Assembly (NCBI GenBank): GCA_027488115.1
Contig: JAIYCG010000044.1
Span: 1 to 64,000, forward strand
Direction of reading: 5' to 3'
Source: Comamonadaceae bacterium
GTDB taxonomy: Bacteria > Pseudomonadota > Gammaproteobacteria > Burkholderiales > Burkholderiaceae_C
Length of the DNA stretch: 64,000 nt
Position 1 is the first letter of the stretch; every line of letters starts with the position of its first letter. The notes under the pieces were generated by a model. The model saw nothing but the letters and a program-made list of their open reading frames with translations. It was not told where the DNA came from and searched no databases. Positions 25,418 through 34,996 of the stretch are shown in pieces. A program made the translations under genes and the position numbers.

Positions 25418-26098
25418 ATGAATTTGACGCCCGATTCCTGGCAAGCCATTCAACTCACATTCGAGTTAGCCACGCTGACCACGCTGTTGCTGTTGGTCTT
25501 GGCTACGCCATTGGCTTGGTGGCTCTCGCAAACGAAATCTGCTTGGCGGGCGCCTATTCACGCATTGGTCACTTTGCCCTTGGTCTTGCCACCCTCGGTT
25601 TTGGGCTTTTATTTGCTCATTGTGATGGGGCCACAAGGTCCGTTGGGTCAATTGACTCAGTCTATGGGATGGGGTGTGTTGTCTTTCACATTCACAGGTT
25701 TGCTCATCGGGTCCATACTTTTCTCTTTGCCTTTTGCGGTTCAGCCGCTTCAACACGCTTTTGATGCCATTGGATCACGGCCAATGGAAGTGGCGGCCAC
25801 CTTGCGGGCCAGTCCCTTGGATGCCTTCTTTTCGGTGTCCTTGCCGCTCGCCAAACCCGGCATGGTCACAGCGGCCATTCTGAGCTTTGCGCATACCGTG
25901 GGGGAGTTTGGGGTAGTGCTGATGATTGGCGGTAATATTCCCGGCAAGACGCGTGTGGTGTCTACAGAAATTTACGGCCATGTTGAAGCCATGGAATATG
26001 CTCAAGCCCATTTGTTGGCGGCGGGCATGTTGGTCTTTTCTTTTGTCGTGTTGTTGGCCTTGGCTTTGATGAATCGCCGTCAAAGGCAGGTGGTATGA
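25418..26098 (+). CDS. modB: Molybdate ABC transporter permease
   Basis: This 226-residue protein has about five membrane spans and the ABC-permease EAA-type loop ([15 protein letters not shown] near residue 135), followed by [17 protein letters not shown], the most characteristic ModB segment. The ATG at 25418 is preferred over an in-frame TTG at 25388. It overlaps modC by four bases. No modA (periplasmic molybdate-binding protein) gene is upstream or downstream; the next binding protein gene belongs to the sulfate system. Confidence 0.9.
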   Translation: MNLTPDSWQAIQLTFELATLTTLLLLVLATPLAWWLSQTKSAWRAPIHALVTLPLVLPPSVLGFYLLIVMGPQGPLGQLTQSMGWGVLSFTFTGLLIGSILFSLPFAVQPLQHAFDAIGSRPMEVAATLRASPLDAFFSVSLPLAKPGMVTAAILSFAHTVGEFGVVLMIGGNIPGKTRVVSTEIYGHVEAMEYAQAHLLAAGMLVFSFVVLLALALMNRRQRQVV

Positions 26099-27192
26099 GC
26101 ACCCTTCACCTGCAAATTCAGATGAGCCGTTCAGCGTTCAAGCTGAATCTAGACCTGCAATTGCCAGCCCATGGCATCACCGCTATTTTTGGACCTTCGG
26201 GCTCGGGAAAAACAACGCTGTTGCGCGCTGTGGCTGGTTTAGAAAAAAACGAGCGAGGCCGAATTCAAATTGGCACGCACATTTGGCAAGACACATCGCA
26301 AGGCATTTGTTTGCCAACTTGGCAACGGTCCTTGGGCTATGTGTTTCAAGAATCCAGTTTGTTGCCACACCTGAGCGTTGCTGAAAATTTGAACTTTGGC
26401 TTAAAGCGCGCGTTGAAGTCTGTAGGTATTTCTGTGTCGGATGCCCAGCATGCTTTGCAAGCATCTGTTGAGCTCTTAGGCATTGGCAGCTTGCTTCAAC
26501 GCATGCCTCAAGAATTGTCGGGGGGTGAACGACAGCGCGTGGCCATTGCGCGCGCCATTGCCATGCAACCGCAGTTACTGTTGATGGATGAGCCCTTGGC
26601 ATCGTTAGATGCTGCACGACGTCAAGAAATTTTTCCTTGGTTGGCAAAGCTGCGTGATGAACTCAAGATGCCCATGTTGTACGTGACGCATTCTGCAGAG
26701 GAAGTTACTCGCTTGGCAGATCACTTAGTGGTGTTGGACCAAGGACAAGTCAAAGCGCAAGGTCCCGTAGGCGCTGTACTCACGCAAGTGGTCAACCCAG
26801 TGGTGATGGGTGAGGATGCTGGCGCATTGATTGCGGGCCACATTGGCGCTGTGGATGCCGAATGGCATTTGTCACGGGTCGATTTTGAAGGTGGATGTAT
26901 TTGGATGCGCGATGCTGGTTTGCAAGTGGGTAAAGCTGTGCGCATTCGCATTTTGGCCCGTGATGTGAGCTTGGCGACTGCTGAGCCTCTTAATACCAGC
27001 ATCCAAAATCAGTTGCAGGGCGTGATTCAAAGCATTACGCCAGATGCACATCCTTCACAGGTGATGGTGGTTTTAAAGTGCGGCACAGAAGAAGTGCTAG
27101 CCCGGGTGACCCGCCGCGCGATCAGCGAATTAGGACTTCAATTAGGCATGCCAGTTTGGGCGCAAGTGAAGTCTGTTGCTTTGGTGGCTTAA
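26095..27192 (+). CDS. modC: Molybdate ABC transporter ATPase
   Basis: This 365-residue protein has an ABC ATPase domain with Walker [10 protein letters not shown] (about residues 34-42), signature [13 protein letters not shown] and Walker [13 protein letters not shown]. Residues about 290-360 form a TOBE/mop domain that binds molybdate and regulates transport, distinguishing ModC from general importers. It powers ModB. It may supply molybdenum for the hydroxylase encoded at 10743-13459, which is an inference from co-occurrence. Confidence 0.92.
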   Translation: MSTLHLQIQMSRSAFKLNLDLQLPAHGITAIFGPSGSGKTTLLRAVAGLEKNERGRIQIGTHIWQDTSQGICLPTWQRSLGYVFQESSLLPHLSVAENLNFGLKRALKSVGISVSDAQHALQASVELLGIGSLLQRMPQELSGGERQRVAIARAIAMQPQLLLMDEPLASLDAARRQEIFPWLAKLRDELKMPMLYVTHSAEEVTRLADHLVVLDQGQVKAQGPVGAVLTQVVNPVVMGEDAGALIAGHIGAVDAEWHLSRVDFEGGCIWMRDAGLQVGKAVRIRILARDVSLATAEPLNTSIQNQLQGVIQSITPDAHPSQVMVVLKCGTEEVLARVTRRAISELGLQLGMPVWAQVKSVALVA

Positions 27193-27319
27193 GAAAAACC
27201 AATTAATTACCAAGCTGGTTGTTTGCGCTCAATTTTGAAATTGGGCTCAAACGAGTCCAACGATTCTTTTATTGCGTTTTTACCCATCGTTTTCTGCAGA
27301 TGGTGGCAGCTTCGATTGG

Positions 27320-27344
27320 GTTTATATGCCTTAAGCGTATAAAC
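27320..27344 (+). promoter_or_regulatory. Imperfect palindrome in the sulfate operon promoter region
   Basis: The 25-base segment runs from GTTTATA at its left end to TATAAAC at its right end around a CTTAAG centre. It lies 74 bases before the sulfate-binding protein start. LysR-type regulators such as CysB bind AT-rich dyads in this position. The regulator assignment is inference. Confidence 0.45.
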
Positions 27345-27417
27345 AAACAACAAATGATTCGTTTGAGTTTTGAGGATGGGCTTAGACAATCACACCCTTA
27401 CTCATTCGAGACCCACC

Positions 27418-28410
27418 ATGAACAAGATCAAATCCATTGCCGTCGCCACTTTGCTGGCCGTATCTGGCCTCAATGTATCAGCCCAAACTTTGCTCAACGC
27501 CTCATACGACGTGGCCCGCGAGTTTTACAAAGACTACAACGCCGCCTTCATTGCCAATTACAAAAAGACCACTGGCAAAGACGTCAAAATTGACCAAGCC
27601 CACGGTGGCTCCAGTGCGCAAGCCCGTGCAGTGAACGACGGTTTGGATGCCGATGTGGTCACCATGAACACCACCACCGACATCGACTTCTTGGCCAGCA
27701 AGGGCATTGTGGCTGCCGACTGGGCCAAGCGCTTCCCACATAACGCATCGCCCACCAGCTCTACCATGCTGTTCCTCACACGCAATGGCAATCCTAAGAA
27801 CATCAAAGACTGGGACGATCTGATCAAGCCTGGCATTCAGGTGATCGTGGTCAATCCCAAAACAGGTGGCAATGGCCGCATGGCTTATTTGGCAGCCTGG
27901 GGCTATGTGCGTAAAAAGGGTGGCAGCGAAGCCGATGCCGCAGCCTTTGTAGCCAAGCTCTACAAAAACGTGCCTGTGTTGGCCAAGGGTGGCCGTGATG
28001 CAACCACGATCTTCTTACAACGCAATATTGGCGATGTGCTCGTGACGTTTGAATCTGAAGTGATCTCTGTGGACAATGAATTTGGTGCAGGCAAAGTGGA
28101 TGCTGTGCATCCTTCCATCAGCATCGTGGCTGAAAACCCTGTGGCGGTGGTAGAGCGCACAGTGGCCAAAAAAGGCACTGGCGATGTGGCCAAGGCTTAC
28201 TTGAATTACCTCTACTCTGATGAGGCACAAGAAATTGCTGCCAAGCATGCACTGCGCCCCACCAACCCAGCTATCTTGAAAAAATACAGCAAGACTTTCA
28301 AACCTTTGCAGTTGTTCACTGTGAACGAAGTGTTTGGCTCTTTCGCTGATGCGCAAAAAGTGCACTTCAACGATGGTGGCAATTTCGACAAGCTGTACAC
28401 CGTTAAGTAA
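27418..28410 (+). CDS. sbp: Sulfate ABC transporter periplasmic binding protein
   Basis: This 330-residue protein has an ordinary cleaved signal peptide (to about residue 22, V-S-A-Q). Sbp/CysP family marks include L-N-A-S-Y-D-V-A-R-E near the mature start, H-G-G-S-S-A-Q-A-R-A, and N-P-K-T-G-G-N-G-R. It captures sulfate or thiosulfate in the periplasm for CysTWA. The ATG at 27418 starts a proper signal peptide, so the longer frame upstream is not used. It is the first gene of the sbp-cysT-cysW-cysA operon. Confidence 0.93.
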   Translation: MNKIKSIAVATLLAVSGLNVSAQTLLNASYDVAREFYKDYNAAFIANYKKTTGKDVKIDQAHGGSSAQARAVNDGLDADVVTMNTTTDIDFLASKGIVAADWAKRFPHNASPTSSTMLFLTRNGNPKNIKDWDDLIKPGIQVIVVNPKTGGNGRMAYLAAWGYVRKKGGSEADAAAFVAKLYKNVPVLAKGGRDATTIFLQRNIGDVLVTFESEVISVDNEFGAGKVDAVHPSISIVAENPVAVVERTVAKKGTGDVAKAYLNYLYSDEAQEIAAKHALRPTNPAILKKYSKTFKPLQLFTVNEVFGSFADAQKVHFNDGGNFDKLYTVK

Positions 28411-28413
28411 TTC

Positions 28414-29277
28414 ATGCTCTCTAGTTCCGCTGCGGCGCCTGCCAAGCGCAGAGCGCCCGCCCGGGTTTTGCCCGGTTTCAACATCACTCTGGGCTACACT
28501 GTGATGTACCTCTGCTTGATTGTGCTCATTCCTTTGTCTGCGCTCATCTTTAAAACATTCACGCTCACGTGGGATCAGTTTTGGGCAGCGGTTACAGGGC
28601 CACGCGTGTTGGCGTCGTATCGCCTCACGTTTGGCGCGTCTCTGATTGCGGCCTTGGTCAATGTGGTGTTTGGTTTACTCGTGGCTTGGGTGCTGGTGCG
28701 TTATCAGTTCTTTGGCAAGAAAGTGGTCGACGCTTTGGTCGACTTGCCCTTTGCCTTGCCCACCGCTGTGGCAGGTATCTCGTTGACAGCTTTGTTGGCA
28801 GGCAACGGCTGGGTAGGGCAGTATCTCGAACCTTTGGGTATTCAACTGGCCTTCAACCCTAACGGCATTGTGATTGCGCTCATCTTTATTGGCTTGCCCT
28901 TCGTCGTGCGCACAGTTCAGCCCGTGCTTGAAGATGCAGAAAAAGAATTGGAAGAAGCTGCCACCTGTTTGGGTGCATCGCGTTGGCAAACATTCAGCAA
29001 GGTCATTTTTCCTTCTATTGCGCCTGCCTTGCTCACAGGTTTTGCCATGGCCTTCGCGCGGGGTGTGGGCGAGTATGGCTCGGTCATTTTCATAGCAGGT
29101 AACATGCCCATGATTTCTGAAATCACGCCCCTCATCATCATTGGCAAGTTAGAGCAATACGACTATGCGGGCGCCACAGCGGTGGCGACGGTCATGTTGG
29201 TCGTCTCGTTTATCTTGTTGTTGATCATCAATGGTTTGCAAGCTTGGCAGCGCCGTCACACAGGAGCGACTGCATGA
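28414..29277 (+). CDS. cysT: Sulfate ABC transporter permease CysT
   Basis: This 287-residue membrane protein has about six spans and the ABC-permease loop [15 protein letters not shown] (residues about 177-191) that contacts Cys[15 protein letters not shown] is typical of CysT. It starts three bases after sbp and its end overlaps cysW by four bases, so it is translationally coupled. It forms the channel with CysW. Confidence 0.93.
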   Translation: MLSSSAAAPAKRRAPARVLPGFNITLGYTVMYLCLIVLIPLSALIFKTFTLTWDQFWAAVTGPRVLASYRLTFGASLIAALVNVVFGLLVAWVLVRYQFFGKKVVDALVDLPFALPTAVAGISLTALLAGNGWVGQYLEPLGIQLAFNPNGIVIALIFIGLPFVVRTVQPVLEDAEKELEEAATCLGASRWQTFSKVIFPSIAPALLTGFAMAFARGVGEYGSVIFIAGNMPMISEITPLIIIGKLEQYDYAGATAVATVMLVVSFILLLIINGLQAWQRRHTGATA

Positions 29278-30188
29278 GCACGAATTTGATTCGCCGCGCA
29301 GAAGCCGGCACCACAGAATCTGCATGGGTGCGCTACACCCTCATCGGCATCACACTCATATTCCTGTTTTTATTTTTGGTCTTGCCGTTGGCAGCAGTGT
29401 TCACAGAAGCCTTTCGGAAAGGTTTTGACGCGTATTGGACCGCCTTGCAGGAGCCCGACGCATGGTCCGCCATCCGTCTCACGCTCATCACCGCCTTGAT
29501 TGCTGTCCCGCTCAATTTGGTGTTTGGTATTGCGGCAGCTTGGTGCATTGCCAAGTACGAGTTCAGAGGTAAATCAGTCCTCACCACCTTGGTGGATCTG
29601 CCATTCTCTGTCTCACCCGTGGTGGCAGGCTTGGTCTACGTACTGATGTTTGGCGCACAAGGCTGGTTTGGCCCTTGGCTGCAAGAACACGACATCAAAA
29701 TTATTTTTGCCGTACCAGGCATTGTGTTGGCCACCGTGTTTGTCACCTTCCCCTTCATTGCCCGCGAGTTGATTCCGCTCATGCAAGCGCAAGGCAACGA
29801 AGAAGAACAGGCAGCCATTGTGTTGGGTGCTACAGGTTGGCAAACATTCTGGTACGTCACGCTGCCCAACATCAAGTGGGGTTTGATCTACGGCGTCATT
29901 TTATGCAACGCGCGCGCCATGGGTGAGTTTGGTGCAGTGTCGGTGGTGTCGGGTCACATTCGCGGCCAGACCAACACCATGCCTTTGCACGTTGAAATTT
30001 TGTACAACGAATACCAATCGGTGGCGGCCTTCGCGGTGGCTTCTTTGTTGGCTTTGCTGGCGCTGGTTACGTTGGTGATCAAGTCGGTGGCCGAATGGCG
30101 CCACGAACGCGAGATGAAAGCCATTCGCGATTTGCCGCCAGAAAATGTCACAACCGCGCTGGGTGTCGCTTCAGTCAAAACGGCATGA
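29274..30188 (+). CDS. cysW: Sulfate ABC transporter permease CysW
   Basis: This protein of 304 residues has about six membrane spans, with the coupling loop [16 protein letters not shown] near residue 178 and the [15 protein letters not shown] segment diagnostic of CysW. The ATG at 29274 overlaps the cysT stop (ATGA). It is the second half of the sulfate channel. Confidence 0.93.
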   Translation: MSTNLIRRAEAGTTESAWVRYTLIGITLIFLFLFLVLPLAAVFTEAFRKGFDAYWTALQEPDAWSAIRLTLITALIAVPLNLVFGIAAAWCIAKYEFRGKSVLTTLVDLPFSVSPVVAGLVYVLMFGAQGWFGPWLQEHDIKIIFAVPGIVLATVFVTFPFIARELIPLMQAQGNEEEQAAIVLGATGWQTFWYVTLPNIKWGLIYGVILCNARAMGEFGAVSVVSGHIRGQTNTMPLHVEILYNEYQSVAAFAVASLLALLALVTLVIKSVAEWRHEREMKAIRDLPPENVTTALGVASVKTA

Positions 30189-30231
30189 AGTCTGCATCTA
30201 GTTTGCAAATGAACAGCTTGAAAGTATTCCC

Positions 30232-31317
30232 ATGAGCATCGAAATCAGAAACGTTCACAAACAGTTTGGCGACTTTCATGCGCTGCGTGATGTCAGCCTT
30301 GACATTGACTCCGGCGAGTTGGTGGCCTTGCTTGGGCCTTCCGGCTGCGGTAAGACCACGCTGCTGCGCATCATTGCGGGTTTAGAAACCGCCGACACAG
30401 GTACGATTTCTTTTAGCGGTGAAGACACCACACACGTGCACGTGCGTGAGCGCCAAGTGGGCTTTGTGTTCCAGCACTACGCCTTGTTCCGCCACATGAC
30501 CGTGTTTGAAAACGTAGCTTTCGGCCTGCGCATGAAGCCGCGCAGCCAACGGCCCTCAGAAACTGTTATCAAGCAAAAAGTTCACGACCTGTTGGGACTG
30601 GTGCAACTCGATTGGTTGGCCGATCGATATCCTTCACAGCTTTCAGGCGGCCAACGCCAGCGCATTGCCTTGGCGAGGGCCTTGGCCGTTGAGCCCAAAG
30701 TTTTGTTGCTCGACGAACCCTTTGGTGCGCTAGATGCCAAGGTGCGCAAAGAGTTGCGGCGTTGGTTGCGCCGCTTGCACGACGACTTGCATGTCACCAG
30801 TATCTTTGTGACGCACGATCAAGAGGAAGCCTTGGAAGTGGCCGATCGAGTGGTGCTCATGAACAGTGGACGTGTAGAGCAAATTGGCTCGCCCCAACAA
30901 GTGTGGGACCATCCTGCCAGCCCCTTTGTGTATGGCTTCTTGGGCGATGTGAACTTGTTCCATGGCCGTGCACACGAAGGCGAAATGCTGATTGGCGGCG
31001 ACAACGCCGTCAGCCTCAACAGCCCAGAGCATCAACACGTGCAAGACAGCAAAGCCTTTGCTTATGTACGCCCACATGACATTGAAGTGAAACGCTACTG
31101 CTCAGGCGATGCCGGCATCAAGGCCAAGCTGACCCGCGCCATTGTGGTGGGCCCCATTGCCCGTTTAGAGTTTGAACCGGTAGACCACCACGACTTTGCC
31201 AAAGATACGGTCATTGAAGCGCAACTGTCAGCCCATTTATTTGCCGAGCAGCAGTACAAAGAAGGCGAAATCTTGGTGCTGACGCCCCGCAAGGCAAGGA
31301 TATTTGTCGAAAGCTAA
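30232..31317 (+). CDS. cysA: Sulfate/thiosulfate import ATPase CysA
   Basis: This 361-residue protein has an ABC ATPase domain with Walker [10 protein letters not shown], signature [15 protein letters not shown] and Walker [12 protein letters not shown]. This is followed by a C-terminal TOBE-type domain from about residue 240 ([11 protein letters not shown]). It drives sulfate import through CysTW. It is the last gene of the operon, 43 bases after cysW. Confidence 0.94.
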   Translation: MSIEIRNVHKQFGDFHALRDVSLDIDSGELVALLGPSGCGKTTLLRIIAGLETADTGTISFSGEDTTHVHVRERQVGFVFQHYALFRHMTVFENVAFGLRMKPRSQRPSETVIKQKVHDLLGLVQLDWLADRYPSQLSGGQRQRIALARALAVEPKVLLLDEPFGALDAKVRKELRRWLRRLHDDLHVTSIFVTHDQEEALEVADRVVLMNSGRVEQIGSPQQVWDHPASPFVYGFLGDVNLFHGRAHEGEMLIGGDNAVSLNSPEHQHVQDSKAFAYVRPHDIEVKRYCSGDAGIKAKLTRAIVVGPIARLEFEPVDHHDFAKDTVIEAQLSAHLFAEQQYKEGEILVLTPRKARIFVES

Positions 31318-31365
31318 AGCCTTTAGAATTTGGGTCTTGCACTCAATTCGATAGAGGGAACGCTT

Positions 31366-31530
31366 ATGAAATTCGCTTTGGCCATTGTTGCCTGTCTTGG
31401 CCTTCAGGGTTGTGCTGTTGTAGCCGTGGCCGATGTGGTGGCCTCTACCGTCATTTACACAGGCAAGACGGTCATCAATGTGATTGACGCTGTCACACCT
31501 GACATCGTGAACAAGAAGAAAAAAGACTGA
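31366..31530 (+). CDS. Small lipoprotein, unknown function
   Basis: This protein of 54 residues starts at an ATG preceded by AGAGGGA. The N-terminal signal ends in L-Q-G-C, a lipobox, with Cys16 as the likely lipidated residue. The mature part is about 39 residues and ends in five lysines and an aspartate. A-D-V-V-A-S-T-V-I-Y-T-G-K-T is a short hydrophobic stretch. Small lipoproteins of this kind are common in Comamonadaceae; I cannot assign a function. It is near cysA but separated by 48 bases. Confidence 0.7.
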   Translation: MKFALAIVACLGLQGCAVVAVADVVASTVIYTGKTVINVIDAVTPDIVNKKKKD

Positions 31531-31532
31531 AC

Positions 31533-32135
31533 TTAAATGCCAAGCCAGCCGTTGGTGCGCGCAAAGTGCAAAGCTTGCGTGCGGCTGTTCACGCCTAACC
31601 TGCGGAACAAGCGCCAAAAGTGAACCTTCACCGTGTGTTCGCTGATGGTCAGTTTGTCGGCGATGTCTTTGTTGCTGAGACCTTGGTCCAACATCAAAAT
31701 CAATTGTTTTTGACGTTTGGAAAGTTTGGTGGGGGCGGTTACCGAGCCCTCGTCCTTCGTCTCTTCTGGGGGCGAAGGTAAAAAGCTTCGAAGGCCCTCA
31801 ATGATCGTATTGGGAGGGCTGGCTTTTTCTATGAACAAATTGGCTCCGGCTTCTAGGCAAGCCGCTTCGCATTCACTGGCTTCAGAGCCTGTTACTACCA
31901 CCAATGGGACATCGGGAAATTTGGCCTTGACGGCATGCACGCCAGACAAGCCCAAGGTATCGGGCAGTTTAAGGTCGAGACAAATTAATTCTGGTGTGCC
32001 TTGACGTTCAACCGTAGCTTCTAAACTGTTCAGTTTGGCCACTGAAACCACCTTCAATCCAGGTCGAACCCGCTGTACCAACATGGTGAGGGCATCGCGC
32101 ATCAGGGGGTGGTCGTCAATGACGTAAACGGTCAT
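31533..32135 (-). CDS. LuxR-type response regulator
   Basis: This 200-residue protein has an N-terminal receiver domain: acidic pair I-D-D-H at residues 6-8, phospho-acceptor aspartate in I-C-L-D-L-K-L-P (about residue 54) and the conserved lysine in F-I-E-K-A. It has a C-terminal NarL/LuxR HTH with L-S-K-R-Q-K-Q-L-I and G-L-S-N-K-D-I-A-D-K-L-T-I-S-E-H-T-V-K-V-H. It should bind DNA when phosphorylated. No histidine kinase gene is adjacent, so this is an orphan regulator. It converges on the small lipoprotein gene with two bases between them. Confidence 0.92.
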   Translation of the reverse strand: MTVYVIDDHPLMRDALTMLVQRVRPGLKVVSVAKLNSLEATVERQGTPELICLDLKLPDTLGLSGVHAVKAKFPDVPLVVVTGSEASECEAACLEAGANLFIEKASPPNTIIEGLRSFLPSPPEETKDEGSVTAPTKLSKRQKQLILMLDQGLSNKDIADKLTISEHTVKVHFWRLFRRLGVNSRTQALHFARTNGWLGI

Positions 32136-32229
32136 GGTGTTCTCAAGAATGAAACTTAAAGTATGAGAATATCAGCAAAGTCGGGAACAAATCAAGCAAC
32201 ATTTGTGTAATTTGTAAACTTCTTGCTTT

Positions 32230-33573
32230 TCAACCCTTGGATTTGGCTTTTTCAAGCAATTCGGCTTGCAGCGCAGCCAAAGCCGTGGACAGCTCTGAGT
32301 CGATCACCCCATCGCCTAATGCAACATGCTGGTTCAAATTGGCCAAAGCTGTTTCAGGATTTTGCTGCAACTGACCTATGGCCTGGCCCGCATCTTTGGG
32401 AGATGCAAAACCTGAACTTTGAAGCAACACTCGGCCTTGCCCATCAACCAGCTTGAAATAGAACTGTCCATCTTTTTCTCGGTATTGTTTGAACGAAGGC
32501 GCAGCCGCCCGTGCCGTTTTAGCGGTGTCTTGAGTGCCTGACCTGTTGTAACTGGCCAGAGCTCGCAGGCCCACAGCGTGTCGCAATTCTTGAATAAAGG
32601 GCGTGGCCAATTCGCGCGCCTTGGCAGCGCCCTTCAACAAAATAGCATCCACCTTGCCAGGATTGTTAATCAGCTCTTCGTATTGCGCTCTCATGGGTGC
32701 CAGTTCGCGGTCAATGCGCTCAAACAGCATTTGCTTGGCATCACCCCAGCCTATGCCATCGGCATAGGCCTTGGCCAAGGTAGCCGTTTCTTCAGCACTG
32801 GCAAAGGCTTGGTAAATTTGAAACAGCGCTGAGCCGTCGGTGTCTTTGGCCTCGCCGGGTGCGCGCGAATCGGTCACGATGCCAGAAATCAATTTCTTCA
32901 ACTGTGAACTGCTAGAAAACAAGGGAATGGTGTTGTCATAGCTTTTGCTCATTTTGCGGCCATCTAGGCCTGGCAAAAGTGCGACAGATTCTTCAATGAC
33001 GGCTTCTGGCAACACCAGGTGTTCGCCATACAGGTGATTGAAACTAGAGGCCATGTCGCGCGCCATCTCAATGTGCTGAATTTGATCGCGGCCTACAGGC
33101 ACTTTGTGGGCTTTGAACATCAAAATGTCGGCGCCCATGAGCACTGGATACATGAACAAGCCAGCAGACACATCGGCATCGGGATCGTTTCCCGCCGCAT
33201 TGTTTTTATCAACAGATGCCTTGTAGGCGTGAGCACGATTGAGCAAGCCCTTGCCCGTGACGCAGGTTAGAAACCAAGAGAGTTCTGGAATCTCTGGAAT
33301 ATCGGATTGGCGGTAAAACATGACGCGCTCAGGATCAAGACCGGCAGCAATCCAACTGGCCGCAATTTCCAAGGTAGAGCGTTGAATTCGCGCAGGCTCA
33401 TCGCATTTAATGAGTGCGTGGTAGTCGGCCAAAAAGTAAAAACCTTGCGTGGTTGAACTGCGGCTGGCCTGTACGGTAGGGCGAATGGCACCCACATAGT
33501 TGCCTAAGTGCGGTGTGCCGGTTGTGGTAATGCCTGTGAGGACGCGAGTGCGTGTGGATGTATCAGTCATCAT
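32230..33573 (-). CDS. trpS: Tryptophanyl-tRNA synthetase with C-terminal DUF1508-like extension
   Basis: This 447-residue enzyme charges tRNA-Trp. The class I motifs are T-P-H-L-G-N (HIGH equivalent, about residues 19-24) and K-M-S-K-S near residue 218. The catalytic core fills about the first 340 residues, which is the whole length of E. coli TrpS. The extra C-terminal 100 residues contain G-Q-F-Y-F-K-L-V-D-G-Q-G-R-V-L-L-Q-S-S-G, resembling a DUF1508/YegP beta-rich domain. The linker before it is alanine- and lysine-rich. The role of the extension is unknown. Confidence 0.93.
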   Translation of the reverse strand: MMTDTSTRTRVLTGITTTGTPHLGNYVGAIRPTVQASRSSTTQGFYFLADYHALIKCDEPARIQRSTLEIAASWIAAGLDPERVMFYRQSDIPEIPELSWFLTCVTGKGLLNRAHAYKASVDKNNAAGNDPDADVSAGLFMYPVLMGADILMFKAHKVPVGRDQIQHIEMARDMASSFNHLYGEHLVLPEAVIEESVALLPGLDGRKMSKSYDNTIPLFSSSSQLKKLISGIVTDSRAPGEAKDTDGSALFQIYQAFASAEETATLAKAYADGIGWGDAKQMLFERIDRELAPMRAQYEELINNPGKVDAILLKGAAKARELATPFIQELRHAVGLRALASYNRSGTQDTAKTARAAAPSFKQYREKDGQFYFKLVDGQGRVLLQSSGFASPKDAGQAIGQLQQNPETALANLNQHVALGDGVIDSELSTALAALQAELLEKAKSKG

Positions 33574-33580
33574 GGCTTAT

Positions 33581-34243
33581 TTATATTTGAGAGATAGATT
33601 TCAACATAATTTCGATCAACCCAAATGTGGCGCTCATGACAGGATCTAGCCACAAATGATTGACCACTCCGGTGATGGCCAGCGCCATCACGATGTAGAA
33701 ACCATAGGGTTCAATGCGAGAAAACTGGTAGGCCAGTTTCCAAGGCAGAAGCCCGACCACAATGCGGCCCCCGTCTAAAGGTGGGAGTGGAAAAAGATTG
33801 AAGGCAAACATCACCACATTGCTTAAGACACCGGCTTTGCACATGGCCAAAAAGAATTTTTCAGTGACGCCAAAATCGGTATAGACCACAAACAACAGCG
33901 CCCAAATGATGGCTTGCAATAAATTGGATGCAGGCCCTGCCAAAGCCACCCAGACCATGTCGCGTTTGGGGTGGCGCAAGTTGCCAAAATCAACTGGAAC
34001 GGGTTTGGCAAAACCAAACAAGAGTGCGCCATTGGTACTGAAATAAAGCAGCAGCGGCAACAGAATGGTGCCCATCCAGTGAATGTGTGGCAGTGGGTTG
34101 AGTGTGACTCGACCCATCAGGTAGGCTGTTTTGTCGCCAAAAAATTTGGCTGCATAGCCGTGAGCTGCCTCATGCAGTGTGATGGCTAAGATGACCGGAA
34201 TGGCATACACCGAAACGGTTTGAATGAGGTTAGAAGTATCCAC
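33581..34243 (-). CDS. Site-2 protease family (M50) membrane metalloprotease
   Basis: This 220-residue protein starts at GTG and has about five membrane spans. The zinc-binding helix carries H-E-A-A-H (residues 24-28), and the third ligand lies in N-L-F-P-L-P-P-L-D-G-G-R near residue 152, both features of short bacterial site-2-protease homologs. It probably cleaves membrane-embedded substrates. It is transcribed with trpS and precedes it by seven bases. The substrate is unknown; no anti-sigma factor gene is adjacent. Confidence 0.9.
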   Translation of the reverse strand: MDTSNLIQTVSVYAIPVILAITLHEAAHGYAAKFFGDKTAYLMGRVTLNPLPHIHWMGTILLPLLLYFSTNGALLFGFAKPVPVDFGNLRHPKRDMVWVALAGPASNLLQAIIWALLFVVYTDFGVTEKFFLAMCKAGVLSNVVMFAFNLFPLPPLDGGRIVVGLLPWKLAYQFSRIEPYGFYIVMALAITGVVNHLWLDPVMSATFGLIEIMLKSISQI

Positions 34244-34314
34244 GGGCGAATTGTTTCAAAGACTGGGAGTGAGTGTGAGCTTAAGTGTGCAGGTGAAGCT
34301 GAATAAAAGTGAGG

Positions 34315-34938
34315 TCAGAGCCCCAGCAAAGCCGCATCGCCTAGTCCTTGGCGAAGGATTTCAATGCTTTCGCCCGTGCAATCGACAATGGTGGTGGGCT
34401 CTCGCGAACATGCGCCGGCGTCAATCACGCCTGCAATCAGTTTTTCAAAGCGCTCACGTATTTCTTCTGCATCGTTAAGCGGTTCTGACTCTCCGATGGG
34501 AATCAGGGTTGTGGCCAAAAGCGGTGCGCCATGCAGGGACAGCAGCGCTTGCAGAACGGCATGTTCAGGCACCCGCAGGCCAATGGTTTTGCGCTGTGGG
34601 TGGCTAACTCGGCGGGGCACTTCTTTGGTGGCTTCCAAAATGAAGGTGAACGCGCCAGGTGTGGCTTGTTTGAGCATCCGAAATTGTGCGTTGTCTACTT
34701 TGGCGTAATTGGCCAATTCACTGAGGTCTCGACACAAAATTGTCAGGTGGTGTTTGTCATCGACGCCTCGCACTTTGCGCAAATGGTCTGCCGCTGTCTT
34801 GTCGTCCATGTGGCACACCAGGGCATAACTGGAGTCTGTTGGAACAGCCAAAACACCACCTTGATTGAGCAAAGTAACTGCCTGTTTCAGCAATCGCTGC
34901 TGCGGATTCTCAGGATGTACAGAAAAATACTGAGCCAT
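34315..34938 (-). CDS. YciO/Sua5 family protein (threonylcarbamoyl-AMP synthase-like)
   Basis: This protein of 207 residues has the YrdC/Sua5 fold: G-G-V-L-A-V-P-T-D-S-S-Y-A-L near residue 28, K-R-K-like contacts replaced by L-R-K-V-R-G-V-D-D-K-H-H, then P-G-A-F-T-F-I-L and R-K-T-I-G-L-R-V-P. It may make threonylcarbamoyl-AMP for t6A tRNA modification, or be a YciO-type relative with an undefined role. It is 58 bases downstream of the RNase AM-like gene. Confidence 0.88.
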   Translation of the reverse strand: MAQYFSVHPENPQQRLLKQAVTLLNQGGVLAVPTDSSYALVCHMDDKTAADHLRKVRGVDDKHHLTILCRDLSELANYAKVDNAQFRMLKQATPGAFTFILEATKEVPRRVSHPQRKTIGLRVPEHAVLQALLSLHGAPLLATTLIPIGESEPLNDAEEIRERFEKLIAGVIDAGACSREPTTIVDCTGESIEILRQGLGDAALLGL

Positions 34939-34996
34939 GGCGATTTAGGCTTTTAGCGAACCAAGTTCGGGAAGCTCAAGGGTGTGAGTCTGTAGC

